A stretch of DNA of 64,000 bases from Pseudophaeobacter profundi (GTDB lineage: Bacteria > Pseudomonadota > Alphaproteobacteria > Rhodobacterales > Rhodobacteraceae). The number at the start of each line of letters is the position of its first letter. The stretch's first letter is position 1. Below, piece after piece: positions 45,664 to 54,855 of the stretch. The DNA is taken from the NCBI RefSeq assembly GCF_029697505.1, contig NZ_JARJEF010000008.1:124001-188000 (forward strand), given 5' to 3'. A program made the position numbers and the translations under genes. Below the pieces are notes generated by a model. That model did not search any database. It was not told the origin of the DNA and was given only the letters and a program-made list of their open reading frames with translations.

Positions 45664-46035
45664 GTGCTATCGCGCCTGCTGCCCTATGTGATGCTGCTGG
45701 CAATCACTGCTGCCGGGTTGATCCCGGCGGGGTGGATGCCGGCGCATGCAGGTAACGGCAAGGTGCTTTTGGTCATCTGTACCACCGATGGGGTCGAGGA
45801 GCGCTGGGTTGATCTGGGCGACGACGCGCCGCAGCCTATCCCGGCTGACCAGATGGATGACCGCAGCTGTCCTTTTTCAGCCCTATCAACCCATGGCAAC
45901 CTCCCCCAGAACACGCCGCTTGTGCTCGATCTGACACCCTCCCTTGGGGCCCGCTGGGCACATGAGAGCTTTACCCATTATTCTGCCGGCTTCCACTGGC
46001 GCTACGATGCACGCGGGCCGCCTGCCCTCTCCTGA
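45664..46035 (+). CDS. Small exported protein resembling DUF2946
   Basis: 123 residues with a GTG start immediately following the engB stop. An N-terminal signal-like helix (LLPYVMLLAITAAGLIPAGW) is followed by KVLLVICTTDG and a CPFSALSTHG segment, which resembles DUF2946 proteins that often accompany metal or heme uptake genes. The family call is tentative. The next gene encodes a PepSY membrane protein, consistent with an iron- or copper-related role (inference). Confidence 0.6.
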   Translation: MLSRLLPYVMLLAITAAGLIPAGWMPAHAGNGKVLLVICTTDGVEERWVDLGDDAPQPIPADQMDDRSCPFSALSTHGNLPQNTPLVLDLTPSLGARWAHESFTHYSAGFHWRYDARGPPALS

Positions 46036-46115
46036 ACCTTCAAAACACCAACGTTTTATCGCAGCCGACCGGGGCACCCCCCGGTAATGGCGCAGTTCAG
46101 ATATGGAGAAATCCC

Positions 46116-47513
46116 ATGGCGACCAGCCAACCGCATCCTGCGGGCCAATCGCGCTCGCTCACCGAAAAATTCTATTTTGCCGCCTGGCGCTGGCATTTTT
46201 ACGCCGCGCTTTATGTCATCCCCTTCTTTGTGACCCTTGCCATCACCGGCCTGATGATGATGGTCATCACCCAGTTCGACGGGCGGGATGGCGAAACCAT
46301 CCAGGTCACCCAGGGAGAAACCGCCCTCAGCCTGATCGAGCAATCGCAACGGGTTCTCGCCGCCCAGCCCGGCACCATTGCCGAATGGATCGGTCCCAAG
46401 GCGCCTGATCTTGCCGCTGTGTTCCGGGTCAAGACCGAAGAAGGCCAACGCCTGGTGGCCCTGAACCAGTACACCGGAGAAGTGATCGAGATCTGGGACC
46501 GCCGCGCTGGCTGGTATGATTTCGCCGACAATATCCATTCGGACCTGCTGATCGGCACCACTGGTGACCGGATGATCGAAATCGCAGCCGGGCTCGGCCT
46601 GGTGTTGATCTTCACCGGGCTTTACATCTGGTGGCCTCGCGGCAACGCCATGTCGGCCTTTGTGCCGGATCTGCGCGCCCGAGGCCGCGCCCTGTGGAAG
46701 AACCTGCATGCGGTCACCGGTTTCTGGATTTCGGCCATGCTGGTGATTTTTCTCATCTCTGGCCTGTCCTGGACTGGCATCTGGGGGGGGAAGATGATGC
46801 AAGCCTGGAGCACCTTTCCGGCTGAAAAATGGGACAATGTCCCCCTGTCCGATTCGATCCACGCCGATATGAACCACGGTGCCACCAATGACGTGCCCTG
46901 GGCGCTGGAACAGACCCCGATGCCCGCATCAGGATCGCAGGCTGGTATCACTGGCATTCCCGATGGCACCGCGATCAATATCGACAGCCTGGTAACGCTC
47001 GGCCGCAGGCTGGGCATGGAGGGGCGCTTTCGCGTGGCATATCCCGGCGGCGACGGTGGCGTCTGGACCATCAACCGCGACAGCATGAGCAGCGATTCAG
47101 ATGATCCCTTTGTCGATCGCACCATCCATATCGACCAATACACCGGCAAGATCCTCGCGGATGTGAAATACGAAGACTATTCCTGGGCCGGCAAGGCCAT
47201 GGCCGTGGGCATTCCGTTTCACATGGGGCTTATGGGCACCTGGAGCTTTGTCCTCAACGTGGTTTTCTGCCTGTCGGTGATCTTTGTCGCACTGTCCGGT
47301 CTGGTGCTCTGGGTCAAGCGCCGCCCTTCCGGGGCGGGCCGTCTGGCCGCCCCGCCGGTGCCTGCTGAAATGCCCTTCTGGAAAGGTGCTGTTTTGATTG
47401 GTCTTTTCACCTCGATGGCCTTCCCGCTGGTCGGCGCAACGCTATTGGCTGTGCTGGCCTTTGATCTGCTGATCCTCAGCAATATCCCTGCGATGAAACG
47501 CGCCTTGAGCTGA
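46116..47513 (+). CDS. PepSY-associated transmembrane protein
   Basis: 465 residues with about four hydrophobic helices: near 30-52 (ALYVIPFFVTLAITGLMMM), 155-173, 205-228 and 375-400, plus a terminal helix pair. PepSY-type extracytoplasmic domains occur after helix 1 and again before residue 370 (TIHIDQYTGKILADVKYEDY). The family includes siderophore-reductase-like and iron-uptake-linked proteins such as FhuF/PiuB relatives. A strong terminator follows at 47603-47644. Confidence 0.85.
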   Translation: MATSQPHPAGQSRSLTEKFYFAAWRWHFYAALYVIPFFVTLAITGLMMMVITQFDGRDGETIQVTQGETALSLIEQSQRVLAAQPGTIAEWIGPKAPDLAAVFRVKTEEGQRLVALNQYTGEVIEIWDRRAGWYDFADNIHSDLLIGTTGDRMIEIAAGLGLVLIFTGLYIWWPRGNAMSAFVPDLRARGRALWKNLHAVTGFWISAMLVIFLISGLSWTGIWGGKMMQAWSTFPAEKWDNVPLSDSIHADMNHGATNDVPWALEQTPMPASGSQAGITGIPDGTAINIDSLVTLGRRLGMEGRFRVAYPGGDGGVWTINRDSMSSDSDDPFVDRTIHIDQYTGKILADVKYEDYSWAGKAMAVGIPFHMGLMGTWSFVLNVVFCLSVIFVALSGLVLWVKRRPSGAGRLAAPPVPAEMPFWKGAVLIGLFTSMAFPLVGATLLAVLAFDLLILSNIPAMKRALS

Positions 47514-47602
47514 CCGGGCTGGCGTCGCCCTGCACCTTCACCAGGGGGCGGTGCCTGAGGTCATGGGGCCTGTTGCGTCCCTTGAGGCCCCATTGACCCA
47601 AA

Positions 47603-47644
47603 GCCCCCGCAGAGCCTGGAGAGCGCTGCGGGGGCGGTTTTTTT
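47603..47644 (+). terminator. Rho-independent terminator after the PepSY gene
   Basis: GCCCCCGCAG (47603-47612) pairs with CTGCGGGGGC (47626-47635), followed by GG and seven T residues. It terminates plus-strand transcription of the yidC-to-PepSY region and separates it from the convergent SDR gene. Confidence 0.88.
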
Positions 47645-47668
47645 GGGGGGGCGGCATTCCTGCCACCG

Positions 47669-48397
47669 TCAAACGTGCTGCGCGCCGTTCACCTCGATCT
47701 CGGCCCCCGAGATGTAAGAGCTTTCCTGCGAGCAGAGAAAGAAAATAGCCGCCGCCACTTCTTCGGGTTGGCCCAGACGCTGCATCGGCAGTTTTTCGAC
47801 GATCTTATCGGTGCCCGGCGACAAAATCGCCGTCTCGACCTCTCCCGGTGCGATCGCATTGACCCGCACCCCGAGGGGCCCAAAGTCATGTGCCATCTCA
47901 CGGGTCAACGCGGCCAGCGCCGCCTTGGACGTGGCATAGGCCGCCCCGGCAAAAGGATGCACCCGGCTGCCCGCGATGGATGTCACATTGACCACCGATC
48001 CCTTGGCCGCCGCCAATTCATCCTTCAGCCCGCGTGCCAGCACCACCGACGAAAAGAAATTGACGTGAAAAACCTTACCCCAGGTCATCAGGTCGGTGTC
48101 CAGGGTGTTCAAACGCGCGCCATCAGGGCCCTTGGGGGAAATGCCGGCGTTGTTGACCAGTGCATCCAGACGGCCGCCCAGGCGCTCTTGAATGATGCCC
48201 ACCGCGTTGATGGTATCGCTAGGGTCAGACAAGTCCAGCTGGACATGGTCTTCGCGACCGCCGCCCCAGGGGCATTCCTCGGGGAAGGGATGGCGCGAAC
48301 AGGTCATCACGCGCCAGCCTTCGGCATTGAACCGGCGCACTGTGGCATGGCCGATACCCCGGCTCGCACCGGTCAGAAGCAAAGTCTTTTGGCCCAT
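47669..48397 (-). CDS. Short-chain dehydrogenase/reductase
   Basis: 242 residues from the ATG at 48397 (a GTG lies one codon earlier). It has the cofactor motif TGASRGIG, NNAGISPKG, the active site YATSK, and the C-terminal ISGAEIEVNGAQHV. Position of charged residues (TCSRHP after beta 2) suggests NADP preference. It is on the opposite strand to its neighbours, between the PepSY gene and argB, and its substrate is unknown. Confidence 0.87.
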   Translation of the reverse strand: MGQKTLLLTGASRGIGHATVRRFNAEGWRVMTCSRHPFPEECPWGGGREDHVQLDLSDPSDTINAVGIIQERLGGRLDALVNNAGISPKGPDGARLNTLDTDLMTWGKVFHVNFFSSVVLARGLKDELAAAKGSVVNVTSIAGSRVHPFAGAAYATSKAALAALTREMAHDFGPLGVRVNAIAPGEVETAILSPGTDKIVEKLPMQRLGQPEEVAAAIFFLCSQESSYISGAEIEVNGAQHV

Positions 48398-48525
48398 CAC
48401 ACACTATCCATCTATTTGAAGCCTCTGCCGACACTATCAGCGCGCGGCTGCACTGCAATCGCTATGTGGCACTTGGCAGCGACGCCGGAAGCGCGTAACA
48501 CCAGATGCCAAAGGGACCCCGAGCC

Positions 48526-49386
48526 ATGAAGAAACAAGACATGAACCGCGACTGGATTGCCACTGCCGAAACACTGTCAAGCGCCCTGCCCTATTTGCAG
48601 CGCTATGATGGTGCCATTGTTGTCATCAAGCTGGGTGGCCATGCCATGGGCAGCGACGAGGCGATGGAAACATTTGCCCGCGACATCGTGCTGATGCGCC
48701 AGGTTGGGGTCAATCCCGTCATCGTGCATGGCGGTGGCCCGATGATCAACGCCATGCTGGACAAGCTGCAGATCAAGTCCGATTTTGTCGATGGCAAGCG
48801 GGTCACCGATCAGGCCACCATGGAAGTGGTGGAAATGGTGCTCTCAGGTGTGGTCAACAAGCGCATTGTGCAAGCGATCAACGCGCAGGGTGGCCGGGCC
48901 GTGGGACTGTCTGGCAAAGACGCCAATCTGATCACCTGCGATCAGGCCGATGCCAAGCTGGGCTTTGTTGGCGCACCCGCAGATATGGACCCGCAGGTGC
49001 TGCACGAGCTGTTTGAAAAGGACATCATCCCGGTGATTGCCCCCATCGGGGCTGGTCGCACGGGTGAGACCTTCAATATCAATGGCGATACTGCGGCTGG
49101 CGCCATCTCCACTGCGCTCAATGCCGACCGGCTGCTGCTGCTCACTGATGTGTCCGGCGTCAAGGATGCCAGCGGCGAGGTTGTGACCGAATTGAAAGCT
49201 GCTGATGTGGAACGGCTGACTGCCGAAGGCGTCATCGCAGGGGGCATGATCCCCAAGACGGAAACCGCTCTGGCGGCCGTTCGTTCCGGTGTGCGCGCCT
49301 GTACCATCGTGGATGGCCGGGTCAAAAATGCGGTTCTGCTGGAACTTTTCACCGATCACGGCGCGGGTTCGATGATCCGCGCCTAG
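48526..49386 (+). CDS. argB: Acetylglutamate kinase
   Basis: 286 residues from the ATG at 48526, chosen because AAGGGA lies about 10 nt upstream; an ATG five codons later is also possible. The amino-acid kinase fold shows [42 protein letters not shown] and LLLTDVSGV. It catalyses the second step of arginine synthesis, phosphorylating N-acetylglutamate, and is often feedback-inhibited by arginine. Association with the engB region is usual in Rhodobacteraceae. Confidence 0.96.
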   Translation: MKKQDMNRDWIATAETLSSALPYLQRYDGAIVVIKLGGHAMGSDEAMETFARDIVLMRQVGVNPVIVHGGGPMINAMLDKLQIKSDFVDGKRVTDQATMEVVEMVLSGVVNKRIVQAINAQGGRAVGLSGKDANLITCDQADAKLGFVGAPADMDPQVLHELFEKDIIPVIAPIGAGRTGETFNINGDTAAGAISTALNADRLLLLTDVSGVKDASGEVVTELKAADVERLTAEGVIAGGMIPKTETALAAVRSGVRACTIVDGRVKNAVLLELFTDHGAGSMIRA

Positions 49387-49476
49387 GCTCTGGCCCAATC
49401 TCGTCGATTTTACGCCCCAGATGTTCCAAGGATCTGGTATCATCCCCCCAGGCTAGCCACGCCCTTGGGGGGGACC

Positions 49477-50214
49477 ATGACAGTACAATATTATGCCGAG
49501 GCCACTCGGATCGCGGCTCAGCCCTGCGCTGCCACGCGCTCTCGGGCCCAGCGATATCTTCAGGTGGAACAGGTCGCGCAGGCGCAGGGGCTAGAGATCT
49601 ACGGCGCCTTTCGACCTGCAGAGGCAGATCGGCCCGCCGTGGGCCTGTCGCTGGGTACGCTGGTTCTCTTGGGGACTGGCGGGCAATTCTGGCCACGTTT
49701 CACCAAGTCGTGCGAATATGCAGATGGTCAGCCTGATCCGATTGATCGCTGGTCGACCCGCATTGTCACGGCAATCGCCAGGGATCTGGGGGCAACGGCA
49801 TATTTTCCATTTGGTGCGCCGCCCTATCAGCCCTTTGTCGCCTGGGCGCTGGCCTCGGGCCGTGCCTTCACATCACCGTCACAAATGCTGGTGCATGATC
49901 GCTATGGTATGCTGACATCATATCGCGGGGCTCTGCACTTTGATCAATCCTTTGACATACCCCCCCCTGTTTTGGCACAGTCTCCCTGCGCGACCTGTAC
50001 ATCCAAACCGTGTCTCACTTCCTGCCCTGCGCAGGCGCTGGTTGACGGCGGCCCCTATGATCTGGCGGCCTGTCACCACCACCTAGATAGCCCGGCCGGT
50101 ACGCCCTGCATGACGCAGGGATGCCTTGCGCGTTGTGCGTGCCCTCTTAGCCAGCGGGCCGGAAGATGCTCTGACCAAACCGCCCATCACATGAGGTATT
50201 TTAACCCGTCATGA
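49477..50214 (+). CDS. Ferredoxin-like iron-sulfur protein, unknown function
   Basis: 245 residues from the ATG at 49477, after a G-rich ribosome binding region. The C-terminal part carries a cysteine cluster, CATCTSKPCLTSCPAQAL (C-x2-C-x4-C-x3-CP), typical of a [4Fe-4S] site, with further cysteines in CMTQGCLARCACP. The N-terminal 150 residues resemble the epoxyqueuosine-reductase/ferredoxin family region (PFGAPPYQPFVAWAL). The specific function is not known. Its stop overlaps the SixA-like gene start by 4 bases. Confidence 0.65.
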   Translation: MTVQYYAEATRIAAQPCAATRSRAQRYLQVEQVAQAQGLEIYGAFRPAEADRPAVGLSLGTLVLLGTGGQFWPRFTKSCEYADGQPDPIDRWSTRIVTAIARDLGATAYFPFGAPPYQPFVAWALASGRAFTSPSQMLVHDRYGMLTSYRGALHFDQSFDIPPPVLAQSPCATCTSKPCLTSCPAQALVDGGPYDLAACHHHLDSPAGTPCMTQGCLARCACPLSQRAGRCSDQTAHHMRYFNPS

Positions 50215-50720
50215 CCCGAACCCTGATTCTGACCCGCCACGCCAAATCCGCCTGGGATACCAACTCCCCCAGCGACCATGCCCGCCCCCTGAACAACCGG
50301 GGCTACAGATCTGCCGCCGCCCTGGGCGACTGGCTGCGTCTGACAGGGCAAGGCCCCGATCAAATACTGTGCTCTTCAGCGCAGCGGAGCCGCGAAACCC
50401 AGGCTCAGTTACAACTCGACACGCCAACCATGTTCATCGAGCGGCTCTATCATGCCAGCCCGGACATCATTTTTCAGGCGCTGCGCGAAGCCGAACACAA
50501 CCGCGTCATGCTGATCAGCCACAACCCCGGCATCGCCGCCTTTGCCCATGCCATCGTCGCCACCCCCCCGGATCACAATCGCTTTGGCGACTATCCAACC
50601 GGGGCCACCTTGGTGGCGCGATTTGATATCGACAGCTGGGCAGATCTGAACTGGGGCACGGGCCGCGTGATGGATTTTGTCGTACCCCGCGAATTGCTGA
50701 GCGAACCGGTCGACGCATAG
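50211..50720 (+). CDS. SixA-like histidine phosphatase
   Basis: 169 residues. The histidine phosphatase motif LTRHAKSAWD lies at the N-terminus with DHARPLNNRG following, and the second catalytic His is in ISHNPGIAAF. This short RHG form matches SixA, which dephosphorylates phosphohistidine on HPt domains or on phosphotransferase proteins. It is translationally coupled to the upstream Fe-S protein gene; the link between the two is unclear. Confidence 0.86.
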   Translation: MTRTLILTRHAKSAWDTNSPSDHARPLNNRGYRSAAALGDWLRLTGQGPDQILCSSAQRSRETQAQLQLDTPTMFIERLYHASPDIIFQALREAEHNRVMLISHNPGIAAFAHAIVATPPDHNRFGDYPTGATLVARFDIDSWADLNWGTGRVMDFVVPRELLSEPVDA

Positions 50721-50848
50721 CGCGACATAGCGCCGCTCCAGCGCGGGAGGCTTGTGGCAAAGCGAATCTGCACTGCCTAGGATCAAGCCTCCGGTAGAAT
50801 TTGGTTCGCCATCGCAAAACCGTACGTCCCTTGACAGGAGCCCAGCCC

Positions 50849-51310
50849 ATGATGCACCGCCGTTCCGTATTACTCGCAGCTTTGTCCCTGCCCATTGCCA
50901 ATCTACCAGCCATGGCTGCTGCCGAGCCGGATATACTGGTGATGAAATCCCCCACCTGCGGCTGCTGCAGCGCCTGGGTGACCCATCTGGACGCCGCCGA
51001 CCTGGGCCAGATTGAAAGCCGCAACCTTCCGGACGAACGGCTCTGGGAGATAAAGGCGCGGCTGGGGATCACTGAAGCGCTGGCCTCTTGCCACACAGCA
51101 CTGCTGCTGGGCCGCTATGTGATCGAAGGTCACGTCCCTGCCAGCGACATTCGCCGCCTGATGCAAGACCAGCCAGACGCGCTGGGACTGACGGTTCCGG
51201 GCATGCCAATTGGATCGCCCGGCATGGAAATGCAGGATCAGAAAGAAGCCTTTGACACCCTGCTGATCCATGCGGATGGCACCACCTCCGTCTATGCAAC
51301 ACATTCCTGA
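50849..51310 (+). CDS. DUF411 exported metal-binding protein
   Basis: 153 residues from the ATG at 50849 with AGGAG upstream. A signal peptide (MMHRRSVLLAALSLPIAN region, cleaved near AMA-AEP) is followed by the DUF411 signature MKSPTCGCCSAW, CHTALLLGRYVIEGHVPA and MPIGSPGMEM. DUF411 proteins have a thioredoxin-like fold with a CxCC metal site and are often near copper-handling genes. No copper genes are adjacent here. A bidirectional terminator follows. Confidence 0.88.
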   Translation: MMHRRSVLLAALSLPIANLPAMAAAEPDILVMKSPTCGCCSAWVTHLDAADLGQIESRNLPDERLWEIKARLGITEALASCHTALLLGRYVIEGHVPASDIRRLMQDQPDALGLTVPGMPIGSPGMEMQDQKEAFDTLLIHADGTTSVYATHS

Positions 51311-51357
51311 TTGATCACAGATCTGGCCTGATCGCAGACAGCTCTGGGCGAAATAAG

Positions 51358-51386
51358 AAAGGCCGGGCACAGTGCCCGGCCTTTTT
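51358..51386. terminator. Bidirectional rho-independent terminator
   Basis: AAAGGCCGGGC and GCCCGGCCTTTTT form a strong stem around a 5-base loop in the 96-bp gap between the convergent DUF411 and aapP genes. U-runs are present on both strands, so it probably serves both transcripts. Confidence 0.9.
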
Positions 51387-51406
51387 GTTTGCTATGCATT
51401 GCAGCC

Positions 51407-52174
51407 TTAGTGACCCAGGATCTGGCTCAGGAACAGCTGCGTGCGTTCGCTTTTGGGATTGTTGAAGAACTCTTCCGGTTCGTTCTGTTCCACAATCTGG
51501 CCCGCATCCATAAAGATCACCCGGTTCGCCACCTGACGGGCAAAACCCATCTCGTGGGTCACGCAGAGCATGGTCATCCCCTCTTCGGCCAGCTCGATCA
51601 TGGTATCGAGCACCTCTTTGATCATCTCAGGGTCCAGCGCCGATGTGGGTTCATCAAACAGCATGATCCGCGGCATCATGCACAGGCTGCGCGCGATCGC
51701 CACTCGCTGCTGCTGCCCACCCGAAAGCTGGCCTGGATATTTATTGGCCTGATCGGGAATCTTGACCTTTTCCAGAAAGTGCATCGCCCGTTCTTCAGCT
51801 TCTTTTTTGGGGGTCTTACGCACCCAAATCGGAGCAAGCGTGCAGTTTTCCAGAATGGTCAGATGCGGGAACAGGTTGAAGTGCTGGAAACACATCCCCA
51901 CTTCCGAACGGATTTTATCAATGTTCTTCAAGTCATTCGACAACAGTGTCCCATCCACTTCGATGGATCCCTGCTGGTGTTCCTCCAGTGCATTGATGCA
52001 GCGGATCAAGGTGGATTTGCCCGAACCTGAAGGCCCACAGATCACGATCCGCTCTCCCTGGTTGACCGTCAGGTTGATATCGCGCAGCACGTGAAACGAC
52101 CCGTACCACTTGTTCATCTGGTTGATGGTGATCGCGATTTCATCGGAGACTTGCATTTGAGAAGTGTCAGCCAT
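51407..52174 (-). CDS. aapP: General L-amino acid ABC transporter ATPase (AapP/BztD)
   Basis: 255 residues. Walker [11 protein letters not shown], signature [15 protein letters not shown], Walker [15 protein letters not shown] and the H-loop in [15 protein letters not shown] precedes the ATG. It is the last gene of aapJQMP (bztABCD in Rhodobacter), a broad-specificity importer that mainly takes glutamate, glutamine, aspartate and asparagine. Confidence 0.93.
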   Translation of the reverse strand: MADTSQMQVSDEIAITINQMNKWYGSFHVLRDINLTVNQGERIVICGPSGSGKSTLIRCINALEEHQQGSIEVDGTLLSNDLKNIDKIRSEVGMCFQHFNLFPHLTILENCTLAPIWVRKTPKKEAEERAMHFLEKVKIPDQANKYPGQLSGGQQQRVAIARSLCMMPRIMLFDEPTSALDPEMIKEVLDTMIELAEEGMTMLCVTHEMGFARQVANRVIFMDAGQIVEQNEPEEFFNNPKSERTQLFLSQILGH

Positions 52175-52186
52175 TGTCCGGCCTCC

Positions 52187-53488
52187 TTATCGATGACCAG
52201 TGGCGAGACGACGCTCGAGCCACTGAGAGTATTGAGAAATGCCGTAACAAACGACAAAGAAGAGAGCGGCTGCGAAACCCAGAAGTTCCCAGTAGACCCC
52301 ATTCCATTCCGTCGAGGCCAGAACGGGACCGCGGATCATGCCGACCAGATCGAACATCGAAATGACCGAAACCAGCGTGGTATCCTTGAACAGGCCAACA
52401 GCAACGTTGACGATGCCCGGAATAGAGATCTTCAGCGCCTGCGGCAGGATGATCAGGCGCATCGCCTGTGGGTAGTCCAACCCCAGACTGTCGGCCGCCT
52501 CATACTGGCCCTTTGGAAGCGCTGCGAGCCCGCCGCGGATCACCTCGGCGATATAAGCCGCCGAGAAGAGCGTGATCATGATGACCACCCGCAGGAACAG
52601 ATCCACCGTCGCATCCGGCGGGAAGAAGTAGGACAGCATCACCGAGGCCACAAACAGCAGCGTGATCAGCGGTACACCGCGCACGAATTCGATAAAGACC
52701 ACGCAGATCCATTTGATCAGCGGCATAGAGGACTGACGCCCCAGTGCCAGAGCAATCCCCAGCGGCACCGACAACGACACGCAGGTCACGCCAAGCATCA
52801 TGTTGAGCATGAAGCCACCCAAATCCCGCGAGGGCACCGCAGTCAGCATTGCCGTTTCCGAGGCATTCTCTGGGATCAGCATGCCACCGATCTTCCAGAT
52901 CACCAGCGCCGAGACAATGGCGCCAAAGAACCCGGCGGCAAAGCTGCCTTTGCCCAGTTTCTGGAACACCACCGCAGCAGCAGCAAACCCAAGCATCGCC
53001 ACAATCGGCACCATGATGGAACCGCCCCAGATCAGCCAGAAGGCCAGGAAGGGGTAAATCACGGTAAAGCCCAGCAGTTTGCGCGGCAGGTCAAAGAACA
53101 AGACTGGTGCCATGGCAAAGAACAACAAGATCAGCGCCAGGTTCGGGCGCCAGTATTCTTCTTCCGGGTATTTGAAGCCATAAAGCAACTGCTGCCAGCG
53201 TTCCGCCAGGACAGAGAAACAGGCCCCTGTTTTACCCTGCAGCACCTCGCGGCATTCCGCCAGTGACGAGGTCGTCCAGATTCCGTTCAGGATCCAAGGC
53301 AGGGTACTGCTGAGAACCTTGTAGAGAACCGCAATCGCCACAAGGGTCAGGATGCCATTCGGGATATTCGAGAACAGGTTCTCGCGCACCCATTTATAAA
53401 TCCCGGTTTCTCGCGCAGGTGGCGGCGATTCAGGGATAACGCTGGTCGCGACAAAAGCAATCGGGTTGTTGTTTTTATTGTCACTCAT
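52187..53488 (-). CDS. aapM: General L-amino acid ABC transporter permease (AapM/BztC)
   Basis: 433 residues with a strong AAGGAG start site. It has about eight membrane helices; the long N-terminal section includes a periplasmic loop and the C-terminal half holds the HisMQ-type permease domain with EFVRGVPLITLLFVAS and the EAA loop (YIAEVIRGGLAALPKGQYEA). It lies 12 bp before aapP and 3 bp after aapQ. Confidence 0.93.
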   Translation of the reverse strand: MSDNKNNNPIAFVATSVIPESPPPARETGIYKWVRENLFSNIPNGILTLVAIAVLYKVLSSTLPWILNGIWTTSSLAECREVLQGKTGACFSVLAERWQQLLYGFKYPEEEYWRPNLALILLFFAMAPVLFFDLPRKLLGFTVIYPFLAFWLIWGGSIMVPIVAMLGFAAAAVVFQKLGKGSFAAGFFGAIVSALVIWKIGGMLIPENASETAMLTAVPSRDLGGFMLNMMLGVTCVSLSVPLGIALALGRQSSMPLIKWICVVFIEFVRGVPLITLLFVASVMLSYFFPPDATVDLFLRVVIMITLFSAAYIAEVIRGGLAALPKGQYEAADSLGLDYPQAMRLIILPQALKISIPGIVNVAVGLFKDTTLVSVISMFDLVGMIRGPVLASTEWNGVYWELLGFAAALFFVVCYGISQYSQWLERRLATGHR

Positions 53489-53491
53489 GGC

Positions 53492-54736
53492 TCAGCGCTC
53501 CTTCAGCTTAACGGAGGCATTATAGAGGTTCATCCCCATCGAGATCAGCAGCGAGGCCGTGAGGTAAAACAGCATCAGCAGCAGCACGCATTCGATCGCG
53601 CGCCCCGTCTGGTTCAAGGTGATCCCGCCCAGTGTCGCGGTGATATCAGCATATCCCACTGCAATCGCCAGCGAAGAGTTCTTGGTGATGTTCAAGAAGT
53701 TAGAGATCAACGGCGGGATGATCACCCGCAGCGCCTGCGGCAGCACCACCAGGTTCATGATCCGACCAGGACGCAGCCCCAAGGCAGCAGCTGCTTCTGT
53801 TTGTCCACTGGAAACCGCTTGGATGCCAGCACGCACGTTTTCCGCGATAAAGGCACCAGTATAGATCGACAGAGCAAACCACAGCGCAATCAAGGGCGCA
53901 CCGATTTGAATGCCGCCGCGCAGGTTGAATCTGTTGGCGAGCGGATCTGGTGCATCCAGGCCGATTGGTTGCCCGAGAAGGAAAAAGATGATCACGGTGG
54001 GCAAAATCAGGATTGCCAGACTTGGCCAGCCCATCGGTAACAGCTTACCGGTATCATACAGCAGTTTCGTGGCATAACGACGATAGGCGAACATCGCAAA
54101 AATCGAGACGAAGAAAACAGCAACAACAATCATCGACCCGTCATTCCACACCGGCGCAGGTGCATAAATGCCCCGGTTGGTAAAGGCGAAGAGACCAAAT
54201 ACCAGCTCCCGCTCTGGATTCTCACCCAGATAGGCCCTCGCACCCGGCATCACGGCGGTCATGATGGTAAAAATGATGATGATCCAGATCAGCACCGGAA
54301 TGTTGCGAAAGATCTCAACATAAACGGCCATCAGTTTGGACACCAACCAGTTGTTGGACAACCGCAGCACCCCGGCGATCACACCAAAGATCGTGGCGGT
54401 TATACAGGCCAGGACAGCAACCAGCAGGGTGTTGAGAATCCCGACAAGGGCGGCGCTTGCATGGCTTGACTGGCTATCATATTCGATCAGACGCTGGTTG
54501 ATATCATAGCCCGAACGATCGCCGAGGAAATCGTAAGAGATATTCAGGCCAGCAGCCCGCAGATTCTGAATAAGATTGTTTCCCAGATACCAGATGGCCA
54601 GGGCAAGAACCAAGGCGGCTATCGCCTGGAAGGTCAGCGATCGATAGCGGGTATCGTTGACCAACATGGACAGTCGGAACTGTTCCTTTGGTGGGTCAGT
54701 GAGAGTTGACATGAATGAGAGATCCCCGTGGCTCAT
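53492..54736 (-). CDS. aapQ: General L-amino acid ABC transporter permease (AapQ/BztB)
   Basis: 414 residues from the ATG at 54736, supported by GAAGGAT 6 nt upstream, with an alternative ATG at 54712. A HisMQ-type permease with VEIFRNIPVLIWIIIIF and the EAA loop (FIAENVRAGIQAVSSGQTEA), plus a large periplasmic loop in the N-terminal half. It forms a heterodimeric channel with AapM. It is separated from aapJ by an intergenic terminator-like hairpin. Confidence 0.93.
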   Translation of the reverse strand: MSHGDLSFMSTLTDPPKEQFRLSMLVNDTRYRSLTFQAIAALVLALAIWYLGNNLIQNLRAAGLNISYDFLGDRSGYDINQRLIEYDSQSSHASAALVGILNTLLVAVLACITATIFGVIAGVLRLSNNWLVSKLMAVYVEIFRNIPVLIWIIIIFTIMTAVMPGARAYLGENPERELVFGLFAFTNRGIYAPAPVWNDGSMIVVAVFFVSIFAMFAYRRYATKLLYDTGKLLPMGWPSLAILILPTVIIFFLLGQPIGLDAPDPLANRFNLRGGIQIGAPLIALWFALSIYTGAFIAENVRAGIQAVSSGQTEAAAALGLRPGRIMNLVVLPQALRVIIPPLISNFLNITKNSSLAIAVGYADITATLGGITLNQTGRAIECVLLLMLFYLTASLLISMGMNLYNASVKLKER

Positions 54737-54813
54737 AGATCTATCCTTCGGCGGGGTTGGGTCCCTGCTCGCGTCAGATCTAAAGCGTTCTTTGAGTGGA
54801 TAGTAACTGTAAG

Positions 54814-54843
54814 AAAAAGGGCGCAGGAAGCCCTGCGCCCTTT
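54814..54843 (-). terminator. Intra-operon hairpin terminator between aapJ and aapQ
   Basis: On the minus strand, AAAGGGCGCAGG pairs with CCTGCGCCCTTT around a 3-base loop, followed by a run of T residues. It lies right after aapJ and before aapQ. Partial termination here would keep the binding protein more abundant than the membrane subunits, as is common for ABC operons. Confidence 0.75.
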
Positions 54844-54855
54844 CCTAGTTGGATC

